A DNA stretch of 64,000 bases from Nocardioides sp. 1609 (GCF_004522105.1 NZ_SPUJ01000006.1:248001-312000); one strand, 5' to 3'. Positions 41,697-50,321 are shown, numbered from the stretch's first letter. Numbers and translations are program-made. Notes: generated by a model from the letters alone, not told the origin.

Positions 41697-42475
41697 CACA
41701 TGACCTCGTTCGCGGTTGCCTTGCTGAGGCCCAGGTCGCCGGTGCGGCCCGACGTGATGAGCTCGACGATCTGGGTGGTGCTCGTGTCGGTGGTCTTGAC
41801 CTCGGCGGCGACGCGGCCGAGGAAGAGTGCGGCGACCCGGTCGGCGACCTCCATGACGTCGTTCATGTTGTGCGAGATCAGGACGACGCCACGGCCCTGG
41901 TCGGCCAGCCGCCGCACGAGGTCGAGGACCTGGCGGGTCTGCGCGACACCGAGAGCGGCGGTCGGCTCGTCGAGGAAGACGACCTTGCTGTTCCACAGGA
42001 CGGCCTTGGCGATGGCGACGGTCTGGCGCTGGCCACCGGAGAGGTTCGCGACCTGCTGACGCACCGACGACACGGTGCGCACCGACAGGCTGGCGAGGGT
42101 CTCGCGCGCCTTGCGCTCCATCTGACCGTCGGCGAGGAACATGCCCATGGTGCGGATCTCGCGGCCGAGGAACATGTTCTGGGTGATGTCGAGGTTGTCG
42201 GCCAGCGCGAGGTCCTGGTAGACGAACTCGATGCCGAGCGCGCTGGCTGCGCGGGGATCGGCGATGGTCACCGCCTGGCCCTCGAAGGTGATCTGCCCGG
42301 AGTCGATGGAGTTGATGCCGGCGAAGCACTTCACCAGGGTCGACTTGCCGGCGCCGTTGTCACCGACGAGCGCGGTGACCTCGCCGGGGTAGACGTCGAA
42401 GTCGACGTCGTGCAGGACGTGGACGGGCCCGAAGCTCTTGTTGAGCCCCCGGGCCGAGAGGAGCGGTTCGGACAC
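41696..42475 (-). CDS. Sugar ABC transporter ATP-binding protein
   Basis: The 259-residue product is a single-domain ABC ATPase: Walker A GDNGAGKST, Q-loop VYQDL, signature LSGGQRQ, Walker B VVFLDEPTA, H-loop LISHN. Sugar importers of the RbsA/XylG type normally carry two fused ABC domains; this one has one, as in several actinobacterial systems, and would dimerise. GAAAGG is a ribosome binding site before the GTG. It energises uptake with the permease and the binding lipoprotein of the same operon. Confidence 0.92.
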   Translation of the reverse strand: MSEPLLSARGLNKSFGPVHVLHDVDFDVYPGEVTALVGDNGAGKSTLVKCFAGINSIDSGQITFEGQAVTIADPRAASALGIEFVYQDLALADNLDITQNMFLGREIRTMGMFLADGQMERKARETLASLSVRTVSSVRQQVANLSGGQRQTVAIAKAVLWNSKVVFLDEPTAALGVAQTRQVLDLVRRLADQGRGVVLISHNMNDVMEVADRVAALFLGRVAAEVKTTDTSTTQIVELITSGRTGDLGLSKATANEVM

Positions 42476-42527
42476 GGTCCGGCCTTTCGGATGAGCGTGC
42501 GAGGAGCGGAAGGGGCGGCGCGTACGA

Positions 42528-42557
42528 CGGTGGCCGGGCCGGTCGGCCCGGCCACCG
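42528..42557 (-). terminator. Hairpin between binding-protein and ATPase genes
   Basis: A perfect 13-bp stem (C plus GGTGGCCGGGCC pairing with its complement) and 4-nt loop sits in the 134-bp gap after the binding-protein gene. In solute-importer operons such hairpins commonly stabilise the upstream mRNA or partly stop transcription, giving excess binding protein over membrane parts; that role is inferred here. Confidence 0.75.
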
Positions 42558-42609
42558 CGTCGCGCTGGTGGAGCTCGGAGGTGCGGGGTGCCAGGGTTCC
42601 TGGCCGGGA

Positions 42610-43821
42610 TCAGGAGATCCCGAGCTCCTCGCAGTCGGCCTCGATCCCCTGGCAGATCTCGTCGGCGCTGAGCGCACCGGCCTCGATCACGTCGGCGACG
42701 TTGGCCTGGGTGATGACCTGGGCCGGCAGCAGGAGCGCCTGCAGGTCGTGGTCGGGGGCCTCCGGGTCCTCGAACGGCGCCAGCTCGAGACCCGCGTCGG
42801 CGGGGTCGGTGCCGGCGGCGACCGCGATGGCCAGCTGGGCGGCGGCGTTGGCCTCGAGCTTGACGTCCTTGAAGACCGTCATGCTCTGGGTGCCCGTGAT
42901 GATGTTCTGCAGACCCTGGACACCGGCGTCCTGGCCGGTGACGACGACGCGGCCGTCGAGACCGTTGGTCTTGAGCACGCCGATGACGGCGTTGGCGATG
43001 TCGTCGTTGGCGGCGAGCACGCCGTCGACCTCGCCGTTGACGGCGGTGAAGGCCTGCTGGAACGTCGGGGCGGCGTTCTCGACCTTCCAGCCCTTGACCG
43101 TCGCCTCCTGGGTGATGGTCAGCTTGCCCTCCTCGACCAGCGGGTCGAGCACCGCGTGGGCGCCCTTCATGAAGAGCACGGCGTTGTTGTCGACGTCGGT
43201 GCCGCCGTTCATCATGATGATGTTGGGGTTCTCGGCGCCGCTCGCGTCGAGGCAGTCGACCAGGGTCTGGGCCTGGAGACGGCCGACGTCCTCGTTGTCG
43301 AACGAGACGTAGTAGGGCGCGGTGCCGCCGAGGTTGACGCGGTCGTAGTCGATGACCGGGACGCCGGCCTCGTCGGCCTGCTTCTCCACACCGGCGCCGG
43401 AGGCGGCGTCGATCGAGTCGATGATGAGCACCTTGACGCCGGCACCGATCATGTTCTGCGCGAGCGAGGTGAACTTGTTGATGTCACCCTGCGCGTTCTG
43501 GATGTCGGGGGTCAGGCCGGCCGCGGAGAGCGCCTCTTCGAGCAGCGGGGCGTCGTAGGTCTCGTAGCGGGTCGACGACGTCGTGTCGGGCAGGATCACG
43601 CCGACCTTGCCGGTGGCCTGGCCGGCGTCGCCGCCCTCGGGCATCTTCGCCTCGCTCATCGGCGGGCTGTCGAGGCTGCAGGCGCCGGTGATGTCGGCGC
43701 TGCCGCCGTCACCCCCGTCGCCCCCGTCGCCGCCGTCGTCGGAGCCACAGGCCGCCAACGGGCCGACAGACAGCGTGAGCGCTGCCCCGGCGAGGGCGGC
43801 GCGGCGGATGAATGAAGACAC
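42610..43821 (-). CDS. Sugar-binding lipoprotein of ABC importer (XylF-like)
   Basis: The 403-residue product is a lipoprotein with a signal peptide and lipobox LAACGSD (Cys about 25), a Gly/Asp linker, and a type I periplasmic-binding fold close to XylF: GKVGVILPDTTSSTRYE, then VLIIDSIDAASGAGVEKQADEAGVPVIDYDR, and later AANDDIANAVIGVL. It would bind xylose or a similar sugar outside the membrane. The start is GTG 43821 because AGGAGG lies 5 nt before it; an ATG 15 bases upstream would place that site inside the coding region. It is first in the operon and is followed by a hairpin. Confidence 0.92.
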   Translation of the reverse strand: MSSFIRRAALAGAALTLSVGPLAACGSDDGGDGGDGGDGGSADITGACSLDSPPMSEAKMPEGGDAGQATGKVGVILPDTTSSTRYETYDAPLLEEALSAAGLTPDIQNAQGDINKFTSLAQNMIGAGVKVLIIDSIDAASGAGVEKQADEAGVPVIDYDRVNLGGTAPYYVSFDNEDVGRLQAQTLVDCLDASGAENPNIIMMNGGTDVDNNAVLFMKGAHAVLDPLVEEGKLTITQEATVKGWKVENAAPTFQQAFTAVNGEVDGVLAANDDIANAVIGVLKTNGLDGRVVVTGQDAGVQGLQNIITGTQSMTVFKDVKLEANAAAQLAIAVAAGTDPADAGLELAPFEDPEAPDHDLQALLLPAQVITQANVADVIEAGALSADEICQGIEADCEELGIS

Positions 43822-43868
43822 GGATTCCTCCTGCATGAGTTCGGGCGACGGGCGCCACTGGTGCTCGA

Positions 43869-43982
43869 AGTGTTGTCGGTCACGCCGTAGTCGTCAAGAC
43901 ATGAACGCAAAATCGATCGATATCGGCGATCGGCCGGTTTATTGACCACACCTTGACGACTACCTCGCTCGTCCAGCACAGT
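43869..43982. promoter_or_regulatory. Mirrored divergent promoters for sugar ABC operon and ROK gene
   Basis: GTAGTCGTCAAG (43887-43898) and CTTGACGACTAC (43952-43963) are perfect 12-bp inverted copies 53 bp apart, and each contains the TTGACG -35 box of one promoter. Minus strand: TTGACG, 17-bp spacer, AACACT (43869-43874). Plus strand: TTGACG, 18-bp spacer, CACAGT (43977-43982), then ATG 7 nt later. The repeat is the likely operator for the ROK repressor. Confidence 0.65.
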
Positions 43983-43989
43983 TCGGGCC

Positions 43990-45174
43990 ATGTCGACCGT
44001 CGACCCCGCTCCGGGCTCCACCGCCTCGCTGCGCACGGCGAACCAGCGGCGGGTGCTCGACGTGCTCCAGGCACAGGGCGCGGACCTCGACCACCCCGAC
44101 GAGCCGCAGATCACCCAGGCCGACCTCGCCCGGACGACCGGGCTCGCGCCCGCGACGGTGTCGAGCATCGTGCGCGAGCTCGCCGCCGCCGGCCTGGTCA
44201 CCACCGTGCCGGGCAGTGGTCGTCGCGGCACCACGGTGCAGCTCGCCCCGGGCGCCGGCGTGGTCGCCGGCGTCGACTTCGGGCACAGCCACGTGTCGGT
44301 CGCCGTCGGCGACCTCACCGGCCAGCTGCTCGGCGAGCAGCACCGCCCCCTCGACCCCGCGCACGGGCACGACGAGGGGCTCACGTGCGCCGCGGAGATG
44401 CTCGGCGCCCTGCTCGCGGGGCTCGGGCTCGAGGCGGGCGCGGTGCGGAGCACCGGGCTCGGGCTGCCCGCGCCCATGATCGACGACGTCGTCCGCTCCT
44501 CGGCGATCCTCCCCGGCTGGGTCGGCGTCAACGCACGCCAGGTGGCCGAGGAGCGCTTCGCCGGACCGGTGCACATCGAGAACGACGCCAACCTCGGCGC
44601 CCTCGCCGAGCACCGGCTGGGCAGCGCGCGTGGCCACGCCACGTCGGTCTACCTCAAGCTCTCCTCGGGCGTCGGCTCCGGCATCATCATCGACGGCCAC
44701 CTCTTCCACGGCGCGAGCGGCACTGCCGGCGAGGTCGGCCACCTGACCGTCGACGAGCAGGGGCCGGTGTGCCGGTGCGGCAGCCGAGGCTGCCTGGAGA
44801 CCTACGCCTCCACCGGCAGCGTGCTGGAGCTGATGGCCACGCAGATGCCGGGCGCGACCCTCGACGAGGTGATCGACGAGGCGCGCAGGGGCAACGTGTC
44901 GGCCCTGCGCAGCCTCGAGGACGCCGGCCTCCACCTCGGGTGGGGCCTGGGCAGCCTCGTCAACCTCTTCAACCCCGCCCTCATCGTCGTCGGCGGCGAC
45001 CTCGCCCGCGCGGGCGACCTCCTGCTCGAGTCGGCCCGGGTCGGCCTGCGCCGGCACGCGCTGGACGCCGTCGCCGCGACGCCCGTCGTGGCCAGCAGCC
45101 TCGGCCGGCGCGCCTCGCTCGTCGGCGCCGTGCTGCTCGCTGCCGAGCGCACCGACCTGCTGCCCGCCGACTGA
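43990..45174 (+). CDS. ROK-family transcriptional repressor (XylR-like)
   Basis: The 394-residue product has an N-terminal winged HTH (about 15-75, ITQADLARTTGLAPATVSS) and a ROK domain. GVDFGHSHV is the phosphate-binding start of the fold, IENDANLGALAEH carries the conserved Asp, and GEVGHLTVDE with CRCGSRGCLE forms the ROK zinc site. It is divergent from a sugar ABC importer, the usual arrangement for XylR/NagC-like repressors that release DNA on binding the sugar. The ATG is 7 nt after a -10 box, so the message is leaderless and autoregulated through the same operator. Confidence 0.92.
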   Translation: MSTVDPAPGSTASLRTANQRRVLDVLQAQGADLDHPDEPQITQADLARTTGLAPATVSSIVRELAAAGLVTTVPGSGRRGTTVQLAPGAGVVAGVDFGHSHVSVAVGDLTGQLLGEQHRPLDPAHGHDEGLTCAAEMLGALLAGLGLEAGAVRSTGLGLPAPMIDDVVRSSAILPGWVGVNARQVAEERFAGPVHIENDANLGALAEHRLGSARGHATSVYLKLSSGVGSGIIIDGHLFHGASGTAGEVGHLTVDEQGPVCRCGSRGCLETYASTGSVLELMATQMPGATLDEVIDEARRGNVSALRSLEDAGLHLGWGLGSLVNLFNPALIVVGGDLARAGDLLLESARVGLRRHALDAVAATPVVASSLGRRASLVGAVLLAAERTDLLPAD

Positions 45175-45210
45175 GGCCCGCCCGGTCCGACGGCAACCGG
45201 TGGGCGGGTC

Positions 45211-46440
45211 TCAGGAGACCCGCAGGCTGCGAGCGGTGCTCGCGAGCACCGCGGCGCTCGTCACGACCACGAACCCGACGAGCACGGTGACCGGGTCCAG
45301 GAACAGCAGCGCCACCCCGGTCAGGAGGACCGGGACCGTCAGGCCGGCGTACGCCGTCAGGAAGAGTGCCGCGAGCACCTCGCCCCGCTGGTCGGCCGGG
45401 GCCAGCGCACCGGCGCGGACCACGGCCGAGCGGAACACCAGCCCGACGCCCGTGCCGGCCACGACGGCGCCCAGGAGGAAGACGCCGAGCAGCGCCGCGA
45501 CGGCGCCGACGACCACGACCACGAGCCCGGCGACGAGCGCCGTGGCACCGGCCACCACCTGGCGGCGAGGCGTCCAGCCGCCGCCGAGCACCTGGGCGGC
45601 GGCCGCGGCGGCGAAGACCGCGAAGGTGACCGTGCCCGCGAGCAGGTGGTCGGTGCGGTGCAGGACCGTGACGAGGAAGGTCGGGGCCAGGGCGGTGAAC
45701 ATCCCGAACACGGCGAAGGCGGTGAACGCGCTGGCGCCCGCTGCCCGGAAGGCCGGACGCTCCGCGATCGGCACGGCGACGCGTTGCGGGTGGTAGGGCG
45801 CCCGCACCTCGGGTCGGGCGACCGTCTCGGGCACCGTCGCCACGGCAGCGGCCGCGACCAGGAGGAGCACCAGGAACACCAGGTACGGCGTGTGGAGCGG
45901 CGCCGGCGCGAGCTCGGCCAGCAGCCCCCCGGCCAGGGGCCCGAGGGCCAGTCCGCCGATGTTGGCGAGGCCGGCCACCGTGGCGGCGTGGCGCGGCCCG
46001 GCGCCCGGAGCGGCGACCGCGCGGAGCTCGCCCAGGTGGGCCGTGGCGGTCGCGGTCAGCGTGCCGATCCCGATGCCGCAGACCAGCCGGGCCACGAGCA
46101 GGACCGGGAGCGACGTCGAGGTCAGGAAGACCAGGGCCGAGACCACCTCGAGCCCGATCGAGAGCAGGATCAGCGGACGACGTCCGAGCGTGTCGCTCAG
46201 GTGCCCGGCGAGGAGCAGGCTGACCATCACCCCGACCGCGAAGGCGGCGAAGACCACCGTCACCACGACCGGCGCGAAGCCCGCCTCCTGCTGGTAGATC
46301 GCGTAGAGGGGCGTCGGCACGGTCGCGAACGCCATCACGGTGAGGAAGGCCAGCGCCACCACCCAGTAGCCGGCCGCGTGGCGGCGTGCGGGGCTGGTGA
46401 CGACGGGGGCCGGGGTGACGTCGAGCGTGGTGGTGTTCAC
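45211..46440 (-). CDS. MFS transporter (drug/metabolite efflux type)
   Basis: The 409-residue product has about twelve hydrophobic segments and the MFS motif A region GHLSDTLGRRPL between the second and third. ATVAGLANIGGLALGPLAGG resembles motif C of antiporters. It is most like actinobacterial proton-drug antiporters; the substrate is unknown. GTG 46440 follows CAGACT by 7 nt, indicating a leaderless transcript. It is divergent from a LysR gene whose start is 83 bp away, the typical arrangement for regulated efflux. Confidence 0.88.
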   Translation of the reverse strand: MNTTTLDVTPAPVVTSPARRHAAGYWVVALAFLTVMAFATVPTPLYAIYQQEAGFAPVVVTVVFAAFAVGVMVSLLLAGHLSDTLGRRPLILLSIGLEVVSALVFLTSTSLPVLLVARLVCGIGIGTLTATATAHLGELRAVAAPGAGPRHAATVAGLANIGGLALGPLAGGLLAELAPAPLHTPYLVFLVLLLVAAAAVATVPETVARPEVRAPYHPQRVAVPIAERPAFRAAGASAFTAFAVFGMFTALAPTFLVTVLHRTDHLLAGTVTFAVFAAAAAAQVLGGGWTPRRQVVAGATALVAGLVVVVVGAVAALLGVFLLGAVVAGTGVGLVFRSAVVRAGALAPADQRGEVLAALFLTAYAGLTVPVLLTGVALLFLDPVTVLVGFVVVTSAAVLASTARSLRVS

Positions 46441-46523
46441 GGACTCGAGTCTGCGACGCCTGACTGTCCGCGTCCAACGAAAGATCTTGGATCGATTATT
46501 CGCTCGTGTTGCACAATGGGTCC

Positions 46524-47447
46524 ATGGACCAGCGTGCCGTCGAGCAGTTCGTCGCCGTGGCGGAGGAGCTGAGCGTGACGCGGGCGGCCCGTCGGCTGTA
46601 CGCGGCTCAGTCGACCGTCTCGGCCGGGGTGCGCAGCCTCGAGCACGAGCTCGGCGCGCGCCTGTTCGAGCGGACGACGCGCAGCATGCGCCTGACCGAG
46701 GCCGGGGAGCGGGTGCTGCCCGAGGCGCGCGCGCTCCTCGCGGCGGCGACGCGGATGCACGACGTCGCCGCCGAGGACGACGCGCAGCTGCGGGGGCGGG
46801 TCCGGCTGGGCTCGTTCGCCGGCCTCGACGTCGTCGACCTCCCACACGTGGTGGCGACGTTCAGCGCCGAGCACCCGCTCGTCGACCTCGTCCTGTCGGC
46901 CTCGCCGCACGGGTCCACCGGGCTGATGGACGACCTGCGCCGGGGCCGGCTCGACGTCGCCTTCTCCTCCCTCCCCGGCAGGAGCGACCCCGACATCGTG
47001 TCGGTGCCGCTGGCGTCGCTGCCGTTCGTGGCCCTGGTCCCGAGCGGCCACCGACTGGCGCGACGCCGCCGGATCCGCCTCGCCGAGCTGACCGACGAGG
47101 GCTGGGTCGACACGCTGCCCGGCTACGGCAACCGCGTGCTGCTCGACCGCACGCTCGGCGAGCGAGGGGCGCGGCGCCGGCTCGTGGTCGAGGTGGCCGA
47201 GCTCCCGTCGGTCCCGCGCTACGTCGCCGCGGGGGTGGGCGTCGCCGTCGTCCCCGACGTCGTCGAGGCTCCGGGCTGCGTCCGGGTCGACCTGGTCGAC
47301 GGCCCCCCGCCGTGGCCGCTCGCCGTCTGCACCCGACGCCACGACGGCCCGGGCGCGGCGGCGCGCGCCCTCGTGACGGCCCTGGTCGGGTCGGGGGCGT
47401 CGGGCGCCGGAGACCGGCGGCCGCCTAGGGCCCCGGCGTCGCCGTGA
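46524..47447 (+). CDS. LysR-family transcriptional regulator
   Basis: The 307-residue product begins with the LysR winged HTH (VEQFVAVAEELSVTRAARRLYAAQSTVSA, read in parts; RTTRSMRLTEAGE follows) and continues with a type 2 periplasmic-binding-like effector domain. ATG 46524 lies 6 nt after CACAAT, so the message is probably leaderless; an ATG 18 bases upstream would lie inside the promoter. It is divergent from the MFS gene and is its likely regulator. Its last 23 bases overlap the convergent winged-helix gene. Confidence 0.9.
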   Translation: MDQRAVEQFVAVAEELSVTRAARRLYAAQSTVSAGVRSLEHELGARLFERTTRSMRLTEAGERVLPEARALLAAATRMHDVAAEDDAQLRGRVRLGSFAGLDVVDLPHVVATFSAEHPLVDLVLSASPHGSTGLMDDLRRGRLDVAFSSLPGRSDPDIVSVPLASLPFVALVPSGHRLARRRRIRLAELTDEGWVDTLPGYGNRVLLDRTLGERGARRRLVVEVAELPSVPRYVAAGVGVAVVPDVVEAPGCVRVDLVDGPPPWPLAVCTRRHDGPGAAARALVTALVGSGASGAGDRRPPRAPASP

Positions 47448-48552
47448 AGGTGAGGCGCAGGTCGCGGCCCAGGAGGCCGGCGAGGCGGTCGGCCTCCCGG
47501 GCGATGGCCTCCCTCGGGGCCGGCCGCTCGTCGAGCCAGGACACGGCGAGGTCGTCCCCCCGCGCCGTCCAGGTGCCACGGACGACGCCGCCGTGGACGA
47601 CCGGGTTGGCCTTGCGGGTCACCAGGTCGCGCCGCGACGGCGGCGTGACGTGCTGGTCCTTGGTGCCGGGGCCGATCACCCACTGGTCGTGGCCGGGCAG
47701 GAGCCGCACCGCCTCGCTCGGCGCCGCGGCCGCCAGCGGGTCGGCGTCCTCGCGGGCGACGTAGGCCGTCGTCCCGTCGACGTCGACGGCGACCAGCCGG
47801 TCGGCCAGACCCGCGAGCCATCCCGTCAGCCGCTTGCGACCCGCGCTGAGGCCCTCGCCGAGCCAGTACTGGACGTGCTCCGGCGTGGCCGGTCCGTAGG
47901 CCCGCAGGTAGGCGAGGATCGCCAGCGGACCCGCCTCCTCGAGGTCGGGGATCCCCGCCCAGCGCGGGTTGGTGTCGAGCCGCTGGAGCGTCATCGCCCC
48001 GCCCCGCGGCGGCGCGAGGCTCACGTCGCCCTGCCAGCACAGCGGCTTGACCAGGGTGCCCGCGCCGTCGGCGAAGGTCGGCCCGAGGTGGCGGTACCGA
48101 CGGTCGACCGTCAGCGCCTCGCCGAGCTCACCGACGCTCAACGGCCCGTCGGTCAGCGCCTCGCGCACCGCTGCCCGGAAGTCCGGCCAGTCCTCGGGCC
48201 GGAGGCGGTAGTGCTCCACCCAGCTCGCCAGCTCCCACTGCCGCCCAGCGGCCCGCAGCGCGAGGTAGGTGCCGCCGTCCTCGGGCGAGACGTGGTGCAT
48301 CGACCCGCGGAACGCGAACGTCGTCACCACCTCGCCGGCGCGCCACGCCGCCGCGAGCTCCCCGGGCTCCGACGACGCACGCCGGGTGCGGACCGCCAGC
48401 TCGGCCAGGGCGCCGTCCATCGCGAGCACCGCACCCAACCGGCGGACGACGTCCACCACCGGCGCGGTGCCGACCGGGTCGAGGAGGTGCTGCCCCGTCC
48501 GCCACGCCAGCGCCTGGGGCCACGACACCGACATCTCGGGAGCTCTGCTCAT
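47425..48552 (-). CDS. Winged-helix AlkZ-like (HTH_42) protein, catalytic motif degenerate
   Basis: The 375-residue product belongs to the same HTH_42/AlkZ-like family as the gene at 11689, with blocks RGSMHHVSPEDGGTYLALR, PHDQWVIGPG-like LLPGHDQWVIGPG and NPVVHGGVVRGTW. The place of the catalytic Q-x-Q/Q-x-D reads AVLAMDGALAELAVRTR, so the first glutamine is replaced by Ala by my alignment and glycosylase activity is doubtful. It may be a DNA-binding relative. CAGCAT lies 6 nt upstream of the ATG. It overlaps the convergent LysR gene tail-to-tail. Confidence 0.82.
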   Translation of the reverse strand: MSRAPEMSVSWPQALAWRTGQHLLDPVGTAPVVDVVRRLGAVLAMDGALAELAVRTRRASSEPGELAAAWRAGEVVTTFAFRGSMHHVSPEDGGTYLALRAAGRQWELASWVEHYRLRPEDWPDFRAAVREALTDGPLSVGELGEALTVDRRYRHLGPTFADGAGTLVKPLCWQGDVSLAPPRGGAMTLQRLDTNPRWAGIPDLEEAGPLAILAYLRAYGPATPEHVQYWLGEGLSAGRKRLTGWLAGLADRLVAVDVDGTTAYVAREDADPLAAAAPSEAVRLLPGHDQWVIGPGTKDQHVTPPSRRDLVTRKANPVVHGGVVRGTWTARGDDLAVSWLDERPAPREAIAREADRLAGLLGRDLRLTFTATPGP

Positions 48553-48671
48553 GCCGCGATGCTGGCAGCAGATCCGGACGGATCACGTCCGGAACTGTCG
48601 GGGCCTCCCCGGGACCGGTCTCGCGGCGCCGAAGGGACGAGCCGGTGCTGCGAGGGGCACGCGACGCGCGA

Positions 48672-48710
48672 GTGCCCGGGGCGGACCACCTCGTGGTCCG
48701 CCCCGGGCAC
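48672..48710 (-). terminator. Perfect 18-bp hairpin terminator
   Basis: GTGCCCGGGGCGGACCAC and its exact complement, separated by only CTC, lie 48 bp after the end of the BLIP-like gene (minus strand). It is a very stable hairpin without a U-tract and should stop transcription. Confidence 0.85.
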
Positions 48711-48758
48711 CGTGGCGCGGGGACGGCGGTCCCCGCTGGTCGGTTCAGAGCGGGCGGA

Positions 48759-49118
48759 TCAGCCCCACACCGCGGACTTGGACGCGACCTTGTAGCTGCT
48801 GCTGGTCTGGTTGGTGAAGGCGATGCCGACACCGCCGTTCTTCGAGGTGCAGACCTTGTAGGCGCGGCCGACCACGAACTTGCCGTCGGGCAGAGGGGTC
48901 TTGCTGACCTGCTTGCCGGCGGTGCCGGTGATGCGCTTGACCTTGGCGATGGTCATGCCGTTCTTGATCTTGCGGTACTCGGCCTTCGACACGCAGCCCT
49001 TCGCGGCGGCCCGCTCGGACGAGGCGTCGACCGTCGTGGCGCCGGCCGGGGCCAGGGCTGCGGTGCTGACGAGAGCGGTGGACAGAACGGCAGCGGCTGC
49101 CGCGCGACGCAGGGACAC
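48759..49118 (-). CDS. Small secreted BLIP/SmpA-fold-like protein
   Basis: The 119-residue product has a signal peptide (about 1-28, ending APAGA) and a mature domain of about 85 residues. CVSKAEYRKIKNGMTIAKVKRITGTAGKQVSK matches the first half of the BLIP/SmpA-type fold (x-x-E-Y-x-x-I-x-x-G-M-T-x-x-x-V-x-x-I-x-G), and two cysteines (in GCVSK and VCTSK) could form a disulfide. Some relatives inhibit beta-lactamases and others are envelope proteins; a specific role cannot be assigned. CAGGAGAACCT precedes GTG 49118 as ribosome binding site. It is transcribed alone and ends in a strong hairpin. Confidence 0.78.
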   Translation of the reverse strand: MSLRRAAAAAVLSTALVSTAALAPAGATTVDASSERAAAKGCVSKAEYRKIKNGMTIAKVKRITGTAGKQVSKTPLPDGKFVVGRAYKVCTSKNGGVGIAFTNQTSSSYKVASKSAVWG

Positions 49119-49205
49119 AGGTTCTCCTGAAGGTGGTGTGACGGGTGGTCGGGCTGGCGTGTGCCCGCCCTCACCAGACTTCAAACTGCGTCCCGGCGTG
49201 CCGGC

Positions 49206-49913
49206 TCAGTCCGTCGCCGCGGCGGAGGCGTCGACGCAGACGACGGCCCGGTTGCCGTCCTGGTCGGCGACCACGGTGAGCGAGGGTGCGTCGCCGTCGT
49301 CGACGACGGTGCCACCCGCGGCGACGGCGGCGGCGATCCGGCGTTCGGCCGTCTCGGGCGCCACGTAGACCTCGAGGTGGAACCGCTGGCCCGTGGACCC
49401 GTGCTCGTCGGCGTCCCCGAACCACAGGTGGGGCACCCGGTCCGTGGCGTCCCGGATCTCGTCGCTCGGGGTGCCGCGACCCTGCGCGTCGGCGCTGCCG
49501 GTCAGCAGGGCGGCCCACACGGGGGCGATGGTCGCGGAGCGCGCCGTGTCGAGGCCGAGCTCGATCTCGCTGACCGCGGCCGGGTCGGCGTGGAGTCCAT
49601 GATCGGCGGCGATCTCGGTGATCCGCCGGGCGAGGTCGACGTCCTGCTGGGTGACCCACTCGACGACGAGCTCGGTGCCGTCGTCGTCGCGGTGCACGGC
49701 GTCGTCGCTGACGAGCTTCAGGTCGACGTACCCCTTGCCGAGGGTCACCCGGGGGTGGTGGCCGAGTGTGTCGCCGACCTCGCCCACCGCGACGAGGAAC
49801 CGGGCGCCGCCGCTGAAGCCGTCGACCAGGTAGCGCGCGTGCAGTCCCTGGGCCAGCTTGCGCCAGTCGGCCAGACCCGCCTCGGCGATCTGCTGGCTCC
49901 GCACCATGTCCAT
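49206..49913 (-). CDS. Pterin-4a-carbinolamine dehydratase-VOC fusion protein
   Basis: The 235-residue product has two domains. Residues about 12-115 match the pterin-4a-carbinolamine dehydratase (DCoH) fold, with LADWRKLAQGLHARYLVDGF, the His pair GDTLGHHPRVT and the late VEWVTQQDVDLARRI. Residues about 118-232 are a VOC module (LDTARSATIAPVWAALLTGS, then LWFGDADEHGSTGQRFHLEVYV and GGTVVDDGDAPSLTVVADQDGN). The dehydratase site H-H-P is intact. The role may be pterin recycling or a related hydratase; the VOC part may bind substrate. TAGGGT lies 8 nt before the ATG. Confidence 0.82.
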   Translation of the reverse strand: MDMVRSQQIAEAGLADWRKLAQGLHARYLVDGFSGGARFLVAVGEVGDTLGHHPRVTLGKGYVDLKLVSDDAVHRDDDGTELVVEWVTQQDVDLARRITEIAADHGLHADPAAVSEIELGLDTARSATIAPVWAALLTGSADAQGRGTPSDEIRDATDRVPHLWFGDADEHGSTGQRFHLEVYVAPETAERRIAAAVAAGGTVVDDGDAPSLTVVADQDGNRAVVCVDASAAATD

Positions 49914-50020
49914 GGACGGCGACCCTAGCCCTCGATCGGCCCGCCGTCGCGTGCCGTGGGCGACCGGACCCGGCCGCAGCCGCGGCGCGGTCCGGGCCAG
50001 GTCGACGCGTCGGCCTCGCG

Positions 50021-50064
50021 TCCGGCGGCGCTCCGGCGGCGCTCCGGCGGCGCTCCGGCGGCTC
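50021..50064. repeat. 11-bp tandem repeat (four copies)
   Basis: Four consecutive copies of TCCGGCGGCGC (the last imperfect) end 2 bp before the stop codon of the PspC gene, in the 153-bp spacer between it and the dehydratase-VOC gene. The period is not a multiple of three and the repeat is non-coding. It may be a slippage tract in a transcription end region. Confidence 0.85.
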
Positions 50065-50066
50065 GC

Positions 50067-50321
50067 CTAGGCGGCCGAGTACGTCGCAGGCGGCGTCACG
50101 TGGGTGGCGGCGTCCTCGGTCGGCATCAGGATCCACAGCACCGGGTAGACCAGCAGCTGGCTGCCCGGGAGGACCATCAGCAGCAGCACGAACAGCAGGC
50201 GCGTGGTCCAGGGTGTGAGGCCGAGCCGGCGCCCGAGGCCGGCGCAGACGCCACCGAGGACCTTGCCGTCCCGGGGACGGACGAGGCCCTGGCGGGCGAA
50301 GCTGGAACGGATGTCGGTCAT
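50067..50321 (-). CDS. PspC-domain membrane protein
   Basis: The 84-residue product has the PspC domain, PRDGKVLGGVCAGLGRRLGL followed by a membrane segment (LLFVLLLMVLPGSQLLVYPVLWILMP). PspC proteins sit in the inner membrane and sense envelope stress or regulate phage-shock and sensor kinases. ATG 50321 has AGGACC before it. It is a stand-alone short form, common in actinobacteria, not linked here to PspA. Confidence 0.88.
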   Translation of the reverse strand: MTDIRSSFARQGLVRPRDGKVLGGVCAGLGRRLGLTPWTTRLLFVLLLMVLPGSQLLVYPVLWILMPTEDAATHVTPPATYSAA

